This document shows, piece by piece, positions 51,607-57,800 of a stretch of 57,800 bases of DNA. How positions within the stretch are numbered: position 1 is the stretch's first letter; every line of letters starts with the position of its first letter. Position numbers and translations under genes: made by a program. The stretch comes from JANNVZ01 sp046155615. Its GTDB lineage: Bacteria > Bacteroidota > Bacteroidia > Flavobacteriales_D > Sanyastnellaceae. The notes beneath the pieces are model-generated. The model did no database searches and was not told the DNA's origin. It was given only the letters and a program-made list of their open reading frames with translations. The DNA lies in NCBI GenBank assembly GCA_046155615.1, contig JBJXFP010000160.1, positions 1 through 57,800 on the forward strand. The letters are read 5' to 3'.

Positions 51607-51720
51607 CGTTGACAGGATTTTTTATTTGAGAAAATTAGTGAGTGCAATATCTGAAAAGCTGCAATGAAACTTTCTTGTTGCAGGCTAAATGTATTGGCAA
51701 AGAGGAAAGTTGCGAAGCGA

Positions 51721-51760
51721 TTGACAAAACAAAACAACCGCACTCAGTATGGTGCGGTTG
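51721..51760 (-). terminator. Intrinsic terminator of the adhesin-porP-ompA operon
   Basis: CAACCGCAC (51735-51743) pairs perfectly with GTGCGGTTG (51752-51760) around an 8-base loop. On the minus strand it is followed by TTTTGTTTTG, 36 bases after the stop of the OmpA-like gene at 51796. Confidence 0.75.
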
Positions 51761-51795
51761 CATGTGTTCAATAAGGAACTATTGCTAAACGAAAA

Positions 51796-53946
51796 TTACA
51801 TGCTGAGTATTTTGAACTCTGTTCTGCGGTTTTGTTCGTGTGTTTTGTCATCGCACTCCACATTGTTCTTGCAGTGGTTTAGCAGCTCCGTTTCTCCATA
51901 ACCTTTGGCAACAAGCCTCTCTTTTGCTATGCCCTTGCTTATGATGTAGTCAACGGCACTCTTAGCGCGGTTATCTGAGAGCTTCAGGTTGTACCCATCC
52001 TTACCACGTGCATCAGTATGCGAACGAAGTTCTATTTTCATTTCGGGATATTTGTTCAGCAGGTTCAGTACTTTGTCTAATTCTACCCCGGCATCCGGTC
52101 TGATGTCATACTTGTTGTAGTCATAGTAAATGTTTTCTATTTTGATGATGTCGCCTTTGCATAGCATTGGTAAGTCAAACGAAATGGTTTTGGCGCCCAC
52201 CACATTCCTGGTGTTGAATGTCTCTTTAGATTCACCACAGTCTTTCTTCAGCGATTTCACTTCATAGTCCATGTTCAGTAGTAGGTCTTCAAAGGCATAA
52301 TTGCCGTTGGCATCTGTGGTGGTGCTCATCTCTGTGTTTTTTGTTTTGTTAAAGAGAACTACGGGGTGATTGGCAACTCCGGTTTTGTCGTCTGCATTGA
52401 ATACTCGGCCTGTGAGGCGCGCTGTGTTTTTGCGAAGTGCCACTGTTACTGACGTGCCACTGCCGGCAGCAGTGGCCAGTTCTGTTGCACTCAGCGATGA
52501 TTTGTTCTCGGTATAGTCACCCTTGCGTGCTATGAATTCGTAGTTGTTCAATGGATTCAGACACATGTTGAATCGGCCTGTCGAATCCGTCATCACAGTG
52601 GATTTTTCAGTTCCATTTTCTATCACCTTCACTTCAGCATTGAGTATGGCCTCTCCGCTAACCTCATCTAAGATCAAGATGTCTGTGTTGGTGCACTGTT
52701 TTTTAAAGTAGTAGATGTCATCATTTTTACCTTGTGCTTTGCGGTTGCTGCTGAAGTAGCCGGTGGAGCCAGCCGCATTCAGGCTTATACCGAAGTCATC
52801 ATCGCTGCTGTTGATGGGCGCGCCCATATTCAGCGGTGCCCGGCCTTTTTCCTGGTAATAGATATCTAAACCGCCAAGACCTGCAAGCCCGTTGCTTGCG
52901 TAGTATAGCGTGCCGTCATTACTTACTGTCGGAAATACTTCGGTGCCTGCGGTGTTTATTTCATTGCCAAGATTTACAGCACTACCCCACGAGGTACCGT
53001 TCCATTCGCATTTCCATATATCCATGCCGCCCTGACCTCCGGGCATGTCGCTCGAGAAGTAAAGTGTTTTGCCATCAGCACTCAGTGCGGGGTGAGCACA
53101 AGAGTGTTTGTCACTGTTGTGTGCGAATGGTACTTCTATTCCCCAATTGCCATCACTCCATGTGGTCGAAAAAATTTTCAGTCTCACTATGTCTTTATCA
53201 TCCTTACGCACCTGGCCATCTTCCACATTGTTGCGGGTGAAGTACATCTGCGAACCTGTTGCGTTGAAGCATACCGGCCCATCATGGTAGCGCGAATCTA
53301 TTTTTTCTGCAAATGGCGTGGCGGCTGAGAATGAAGACTCAGCGCCTTTAGCTTCATACAATCTGTAAAATTGTTTGCCTGTCCACGAATGGTCATAGCC
53401 AATGCGCTCTAAGTTGTTTCTGTTGCTCGTAAATACTAATCCGCCATTGTAGGCCACAGGCGAGAAGTCTCCTTCGTCTGAGTTGAGGTTCGTTTTTTTC
53501 ACTGAATAAACTCCTTCTGTGCTTTTAAGCATGGCCATGTTGCTGATACCTTTTTGCATGTTATCAGCGCGCTTGTCTCCGTTGGCCATGGCTTTGTATT
53601 TATCCAAAGCAGCACTGGCTTCTGTATATTTTTCATTTTCCATCAGCGCCTGTGCATAGTAGAGATAATGCTCAGCCTTTGCACCAGGTGCATTCACCAC
53701 TTTGGCATACGCAGCTTCTGCCTTTACCATGTCGTTAGTAAGCCTGTAGCAATCGGCAAGCTTCATCTGGGCTTCGTTGTTCGAGGGCATTTTTGCGAGT
53801 ACGCGTTCATATTTGGCAATGGCTTCGGTGTAAGCCATGTTGTTGTACTTTTTATTCGCGCCTTTCATCTGTGCATTTGACTGTACACACATAAGTAGTG
53901 CTGCCATGGTCAGGATTATGATGCTGTGCGTTTTCATTGCTTTCAT
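51796..53946 (-). CDS. PorE-like OmpA family protein (TPR-propeller-CRD-OmpA)
   Basis: A 716-residue protein with a signal peptide (1-26, cleavage around SNAQ). TPR-like helices (about 27-130, NMAYTEAIAKYERVLAKMPSN) are followed by a PD40/WD40-like propeller (about 145-415, with FTSNRNN, FSSDMPGGQGGMDIWKCEW, YYASNGLAGLGGLDIYYQ), a carboxypeptidase-regulatory-like domain (about 425-590) and an OmpA C-terminal domain (about 600-716, ELRSHTDARG, NRAKSAVDYI). The last domain binds peptidoglycan. The order matches PorE of the Porphyromonas type IX system. Here it is the third gene of the adhesin operon, 18 bases after porP, and probably anchors that complex to the cell wall. Confidence 0.88.
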   Translation of the reverse strand: MKAMKTHSIIILTMAALLMCVQSNAQMKGANKKYNNMAYTEAIAKYERVLAKMPSNNEAQMKLADCYRLTNDMVKAEAAYAKVVNAPGAKAEHYLYYAQALMENEKYTEASAALDKYKAMANGDKRADNMQKGISNMAMLKSTEGVYSVKKTNLNSDEGDFSPVAYNGGLVFTSNRNNLERIGYDHSWTGKQFYRLYEAKGAESSFSAATPFAEKIDSRYHDGPVCFNATGSQMYFTRNNVEDGQVRKDDKDIVRLKIFSTTWSDGNWGIEVPFAHNSDKHSCAHPALSADGKTLYFSSDMPGGQGGMDIWKCEWNGTSWGSAVNLGNEINTAGTEVFPTVSNDGTLYYASNGLAGLGGLDIYYQEKGRAPLNMGAPINSSDDDFGISLNAAGSTGYFSSNRKAQGKNDDIYYFKKQCTNTDILILDEVSGEAILNAEVKVIENGTEKSTVMTDSTGRFNMCLNPLNNYEFIARKGDYTENKSSLSATELATAAGSGTSVTVALRKNTARLTGRVFNADDKTGVANHPVVLFNKTKNTEMSTTTDANGNYAFEDLLLNMDYEVKSLKKDCGESKETFNTRNVVGAKTISFDLPMLCKGDIIKIENIYYDYNKYDIRPDAGVELDKVLNLLNKYPEMKIELRSHTDARGKDGYNLKLSDNRAKSAVDYIISKGIAKERLVAKGYGETELLNHCKNNVECDDKTHEQNRRTEFKILSM

Positions 53947-53964
53947 ACTTGTGTTTGATGGTTG

Positions 53965-54900
53965 TTAGAAGTAGCGCGGTGTTACTATTTTGTCTTTGTC
54001 AAAGCCAAAATCAAAGCCGAGCATCAGTTCGTGCGAGCCTGAGTTGAAGTCCTGCAAGTCGGAGGTAGTATAGTCATAGGCATATCCAAGTCGCAATTGT
54101 TTGGTGATTTGTGCTCCAACCAACAGTGACAGGGCATCACCTGTGCGATAGCCGAGACCCGCCCATATGAAATCGTTGAAGAGTGCATTGCAACTCATAT
54201 CCAACTGCATTGGTGCACCACTCACTGCTTTAAGCATTACTGATGGGCGTAATTTTATTGTTGGCGTGATTGGATGCACCGAACCTGCTGTAACGAAGTA
54301 ATGGAAATCTGAAGCCGCAAGGCTGTTCTGAACCTGGGTTTCTGCATTGGTTACATCCAACCTGTTCTTCAACATACGAGGAATACTGATGCCCGCATAC
54401 CAATTGGGAGTTTGGTAATACATACCAAAACCAAAGTTCGGTGCGGTTTTGTTGCCGGTGTTTAATTGAAATTGATTGTCTGTAATCAGATTTAGATCTG
54501 TCAGATTTTCGCTCAAGCTGACTAAGCCAAGTTGCAAACCGAATGAAAGTGTGTTGCGATCCATAGGTATGCGATAAGCACCGACAGCATTTACACCAAG
54601 GCGTTTGCCCACACCTATTGTCTCATGCATCACAGACAAGCCTGCACCCATCTTGTGGTTGGCAAATGGTGCATGCACCGTGAGCGACTGTGTGGATGGA
54701 GCACCATCCAGCCCAACCCATTGCTCGCGCAGAAGGCCTGTGCCACTGAGGTGTGCACGCGAACCTGCATATGCAGGATTGATGAACAACTCGTTGAACA
54801 TGTATTGGGTGAATTGCGGATCGAACTGCGCAAATCCTTTGGCTGATACTAGCAGCAACGCCAACAGAGTCAGCATATTTCTTACAAGGTTCTGTTTCAT
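53965..54900 (-). CDS. PorP/SprF family type IX secretion outer-membrane protein (adhesin operon)
   Basis: A 311-residue protein with a signal peptide (1-25, GFAQ) and the family hallmark FDPQFTQYMFNELFINPAYAGS. Beta-barrel-like strands follow, ending in GYAYDYTTSDLQDFNSGSHELML. It lies between the giant adhesin gene and the PorE-like gene, the arrangement of sprF beside sprB in flavobacteria. SprF-type proteins are needed for secretion of the type B tailed adhesin encoded next to them. It is the second PorP/SprF member of the window and differs clearly from the one at 39068. Confidence 0.92.
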   Translation of the reverse strand: MKQNLVRNMLTLLALLLVSAKGFAQFDPQFTQYMFNELFINPAYAGSRAHLSGTGLLREQWVGLDGAPSTQSLTVHAPFANHKMGAGLSVMHETIGVGKRLGVNAVGAYRIPMDRNTLSFGLQLGLVSLSENLTDLNLITDNQFQLNTGNKTAPNFGFGMYYQTPNWYAGISIPRMLKNRLDVTNAETQVQNSLAASDFHYFVTAGSVHPITPTIKLRPSVMLKAVSGAPMQLDMSCNALFNDFIWAGLGYRTGDALSLLVGAQITKQLRLGYAYDYTTSDLQDFNSGSHELMLGFDFGFDKDKIVTPRYF

Positions 54901-54951
54901 TTACTCAAGTCTTTTTGTGATTGATTTTGTTGTGTGCTTGATGGGCAATAA

Positions 54952-57800
54952 TTAGTTGTTGTATTTGATTACCATGAATCCGTCTAATTTCTTGGTTCCT
55001 CCCGGAATGCTGTTTGGCCCCGGATCAAGCACATAGAAGTAGGTGCCTTCAGGTACTTTAGAGCCTACCACTACGCCACCTGCTTCTGTTTCACCAGCCC
55101 AGGCTTCGGTGTTGTTGTAGCCTTCCTTCTCATATACAATGTTGCCCCATCGGTTGAAGATGGTGAGCGTGTTTTCCGGGAAGTACTCGATGTCCTGGAT
55201 GATGAGCACGTCATTTACACCATCACCGTTTGGAGAGAATCCGGCAGGTACACTCAGCAGTTGAGCAATGTGTTCAATGATGATGCAGCAAGTTACCTCT
55301 ATGCAACTGTCAGGATTCATGCACACGATGTAAGTGAAATTGTCGAAGAGTTCGCCATTGCCGGTAGGTACATATGTAAATTCTCCTGATGAATTCATGC
55401 TCATGGTACCGTTGGCAGGCAGTGTGCCTAATGTATAAGTTGAGTTGGCTGGCACATCATCATTCAGCGATACATCATCGCTGTATGCTGTGGTATCTGT
55501 AATGGTGTAGCAATCTTCCACAGGCAGGAATGGTACAGGCTCATCAACTGGAGTTACTATGATGGTAACTGTCACTGTATCGCACAAGCCATCTTCATCG
55601 CAAACGATGTAGGTGAATGTGTCAGTACCGTTGAAGTCAGGATTTGGTGTATAGGTAAATGTTCCGTCTGCATTGAATACCAGTGTACCATTGGATGGGC
55701 CATCTAACAAGGTGAACTCAAGATTGTCGCCATCCACATCGGTGTCATTCGGACTTACATCCCCATTCAACACATCATCTTCATTTACTGAATAAGTGTC
55801 ATTTGCACCAATTGGTGCATCGTTCACAGGTGTTACTGTAATGGTTACTGTTACTGTATCACAGTTGCCATCATCATCGCACACATCATATGTGAATGTA
55901 ACTGTGCCATTAAAATCAGGATCTGGAGTAAAGGTGAAGGTACCGTCATCATTAAACACTAATGTGCCCGCATCCGGATTTAGATCATCGTTGTATTCAA
56001 ATGTGAGGTCGTCTCCATCTACATCGGAGTCATTTAGGCTTACATCACCATTCAATATGCCATCCTCGGCCACTATAAAGCTGTCATCAATACCAATTGG
56101 GTCTGTGTCTATAGGTATTACGTTTATAGTTACAAGTGCTGTATCGCAGTCGTTGCTGTTATCACATGCTATATAGGTAAATGTATCACTGCCACTGAAG
56201 CCGTTGTCGGGTATGTAAGTAAATGTACCGTCAGCATTCAGTATAAGTGTTCCGTTAAGCACATCATCAAGCAAGGTGTAGTCCAATCCGTCACCATCTA
56301 TGTCATTGTCATTAGTGCTTACATCGTCATTGAGTGTTTCATTCTCATCAGTGCTGTAGTTATCGTCCACTGCCAAAGGCGAATCGTTGATTGGATCTAC
56401 AGTGATGTAAACAGTGGCTGTATCGCAATCGTTGAATTCATCACAAGCTATGTATGTGAGCGAGTCGCTGCCATTGAAGTCGGCATCAGGTGTATAAGTG
56501 AATGTACCATCGCTGTTGAATGTTACATCTCCATTCACGGGATTGTCTAACAAGGTGAAGGTGATGTCATCATCTTCTACATCGGTGTCATTGAGGCTTA
56601 CATCCCCATTTACCGAACTGTCTTCTTCCACCACGGTGTTATCGTCCACGGCATCTGGCGCATCGTTCACCGGATTTACTGTGATGTTCAGTGTGCCATT
56701 GTCACATCCACCAAATTCGTCACAAACAGTGTATTCCACGAAATCGGTTCCGTTGAAATCAGGATTAGGCGTGTAGGTGAATGTGCCATCGCTGTTAAAA
56801 GTGATGATGCCATTTGAAGGGCCACCTGTGGCTGTCCAAGTGAGATCGTCTCCATCCGCATCGGTGTCGTTGTCTGCCACAGTTCCACTCACTGATGTGT
56901 CTTCATCTGTTACATAGTCATCATTCACAGCAACAGGATCGTTGTTTGGAATTTCCACATTGATGGTTACAACTGCTGTATCGCAAGCACCATCCTCATC
57001 GCACATGATGTATGTGAATGTGTCGGTTCCTACAAATCCATTGTCTGGTATGTATGTGAAGGTGCCATCAGGGTTCAGGGTTACATCACCATTGTCAGGC
57101 TCCTCATCCACTACCCATGTGTTGTTTATTCCATCAGTGTCACTGTCGTTTGTGGATACATCACCATCTAAGGTTGTGTTTTGATCAGTGCTGTAGTTGT
57201 CATCTTCTGCTATTGGATCGTCATTCAAAGGCACTACGGTTATGGTCAACGTATTCTCTACACAATCAGTTCCGTCACACGCTTCATAGGTTACTACATC
57301 GGTGCCGCTGAAATCAGGATCTGGAGTATAGGTGAATGTTCCATCAGCATTCAGTGTGATGTCGCCATTGGCAGGACCTGATATCGCAGCATATGTGAGT
57401 CCTGTTACGTCTTCCACAGTGCCGTTAATAGGAGTGTCTTCATCAGTTGTTTCAGCATCGTCCAGGTCGCAAGAGGCAGTTCCATTGCCTGATGGATCGC
57501 AGGGATTCAATGGGTCGCTGCCACCCAGCACCTCATCACCATCGTTCACGCCATCGCCATCTGTATCCGGATTGTTGTTGTCAGTACCGGCTGTGGTTTC
57601 TCCATCATTGTCAAGCCCATCGTTGTCACAGTCATTTGTTCCGAGCGCATTGATGTCAGGATCGCATGGATTCAGTGGGTCGCTTCCTCCATTCACTTCA
57701 TCACCATCGTTCACACCATCATCATCAGTATCCGGATCATTGTTGTCAGTGCCCGCAGTTGTTTCACCATCGTTGTCGAGGCCATCGTTGTCACAGTCAT
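54952..57800 (-). CDS. Giant repeat adhesin with type B (CHU_C) type IX sorting domain, 5' truncated by the window
   Basis: The frame is open to the window edge at 57800, so the N-terminus is missing; about 948 residues are visible. It begins with Asp/Asn-rich thrombospondin type 3-like calcium motifs (57475-57800). Eight tandem Ig/cadherin-like domains of about 92 residues follow (55255-57459), each with DGTFTY-P-x-F and CDTxxVxI-type strands. The end (about residues 822-920) is the gliding-motility C-terminal domain: FSPNGDGVNDVL, LTIFNRWGNIVYE, PEGTYFYVL. It should be a cell-surface adhesin exported by the type IX system, like SprB. It is the first visible gene of an operon with porP and the PorE-like gene (gap 51 bases). 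Confidence 0.93.
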   Translation of the reverse strand, partial: DCDNDGLDNDGETTAGTDNNDPDTDDDGVNDGDEVNGGSDPLNPCDPDINALGTNDCDNDGLDNDGETTAGTDNNNPDTDGDGVNDGDEVLGGSDPLNPCDPSGNGTASCDLDDAETTDEDTPINGTVEDVTGLTYAAISGPANGDITLNADGTFTYTPDPDFSGTDVVTYEACDGTDCVENTLTITVVPLNDDPIAEDDNYSTDQNTTLDGDVSTNDSDTDGINNTWVVDEEPDNGDVTLNPDGTFTYIPDNGFVGTDTFTYIMCDEDGACDTAVVTINVEIPNNDPVAVNDDYVTDEDTSVSGTVADNDTDADGDDLTWTATGGPSNGIITFNSDGTFTYTPNPDFNGTDFVEYTVCDEFGGCDNGTLNITVNPVNDAPDAVDDNTVVEEDSSVNGDVSLNDTDVEDDDITFTLLDNPVNGDVTFNSDGTFTYTPDADFNGSDSLTYIACDEFNDCDTATVYITVDPINDSPLAVDDNYSTDENETLNDDVSTNDNDIDGDGLDYTLLDDVLNGTLILNADGTFTYIPDNGFSGSDTFTYIACDNSNDCDTALVTINVIPIDTDPIGIDDSFIVAEDGILNGDVSLNDSDVDGDDLTFEYNDDLNPDAGTLVFNDDGTFTFTPDPDFNGTVTFTYDVCDDDGNCDTVTVTITVTPVNDAPIGANDTYSVNEDDVLNGDVSPNDTDVDGDNLEFTLLDGPSNGTLVFNADGTFTYTPNPDFNGTDTFTYIVCDEDGLCDTVTVTIIVTPVDEPVPFLPVEDCYTITDTTAYSDDVSLNDDVPANSTYTLGTLPANGTMSMNSSGEFTYVPTGNGELFDNFTYIVCMNPDSCIEVTCCIIIEHIAQLLSVPAGFSPNGDGVNDVLIIQDIEYFPENTLTIFNRWGNIVYEKEGYNNTEAWAGETEAGGVVVGSKVPEGTYFYVLDPGPNSIPGGTKKLDGFMVIKYNN
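55255..57459 (-). repeat. Eight tandem Ig/cadherin-like repeats in the adhesin
   Basis: Units of about 276-279 bp (about 92 residues) repeat head to tail within the adhesin. Conserved segments are the N-terminal E/D-D-x-x-L/V-x-G-D-V-S-x-N-D-x-D, the central N-x-D-G-T-F-T-Y-x-P and a Cys pair in CDExxxCDT. The last unit, next to the sorting domain, is the most diverged. The units are similar but not identical at the DNA level. Confidence 0.85.
57475..57800 (-). repeat. 165-bp direct repeat of thrombospondin type 3-like calcium motifs
   Basis: A 55-residue unit beginning DCDNDGLDNDGETTAGTD and ending GGSDPLNPCDP occurs twice with high DNA similarity and continues beyond the window edge. The Asp spacing (DxDxDGxxD) is that of TSP3 calcium-binding loops. 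Confidence 0.8.

Noticed and set aside
55255..57459. Tandem repeats as a possible CRISPR array
   Set aside because: The units are about 276 bp, stay in one reading frame and encode Ig-like domains; there are no short repeats with unique spacers and no cas genes.

Overview
The window is chromosomal DNA from a gliding-type member of the phylum Bacteroidota, probably a Chitinophagia- or Saprospiria-like lineage (the lineage is inference). The evidence is a complete type IX secretion/gliding core (porP/sprF, gldK, gldL, gldM, gldN) plus gldA, several secreted proteins with type IX C-terminal sorting domains, a FtsZ with a Bacteroidota-like tail, and promoter-like TAnnTTTG elements. Shine-Dalgarno sites are rare. 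I see no rRNA, tRNA, CRISPR array, insertion sequence or prophage, and coding density is high.

Layout. 1-5.4 kb: end of a surface-polysaccharide cluster (MBOAT acyltransferase fragment, its SGNH partner, DUF4910 aminopeptidase-like protein, QHG-motif glycosyltransferase-like protein, sugar O-methyltransferase). 5.4-8.3 kb: a Cys-rich type IX cargo, a highly structured intergenic RNA region, and a cyclase-family hydrolase. 8.3-14.1 kb: dxs, ftsZ, terC, gldA. 14.3-17.4 kb: a FIST-domain sensor protein paired with a hybrid histidine kinase. 17.4-25.1 kb: housekeeping and metabolism (purN, marC, rnhA, a polytopic membrane protein of unknown function, glutaryl-CoA dehydrogenase, cyclophilin, vanZ, gcvH, half-size TauE, proline dehydrogenase). 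25.2-31.5 kb: a second glycan cluster (GT2-GT4 fusion, two GT4 enzymes, a FemAB/GNAT-like transferase, a membrane GT2). 31.5-35 kb: a mutL-rhomboid-rhomboid operon. 35.2-45.1 kb: topA, an arginase-fold protein with a degraded metal site, porP/sprF and gldKLMN. 45.2-50.8 kb: an ABC-F ATPase, an Asp-box repeat protein, murG and ftsW. 51.0-57.8 kb: a cupredoxin type IX cargo, then an operon of giant Ca-binding adhesin (truncated by the window edge), PorP/SprF-like protein and PorE-like OmpA protein.

How the parts work together. GldL and GldM form the proton-powered motor, and GldK and GldN the periplasmic/outer-membrane ring of the type IX system. The two PorP/SprF proteins are outer-membrane partners for cargo. 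The visible cargo are two type A tailed proteins (5422 and 51007) and one type B (CHU_C) adhesin, whose own operon supplies PorP and OmpA/peptidoglycan-anchoring partners. The glycan clusters probably build the surface polysaccharide to which such cargo is attached. The division and wall genes ftsZ, ftsW and murG are split from the usual dcw cluster. Convergent neighbours often end within a few bases of each other or overlap. The best candidates for something under-described are the arginase-like pseudoenzyme at the type IX locus, the FIST-histidine kinase pair, the adhesin-PorP-PorE operon and the structured leader before the cyclase gene.
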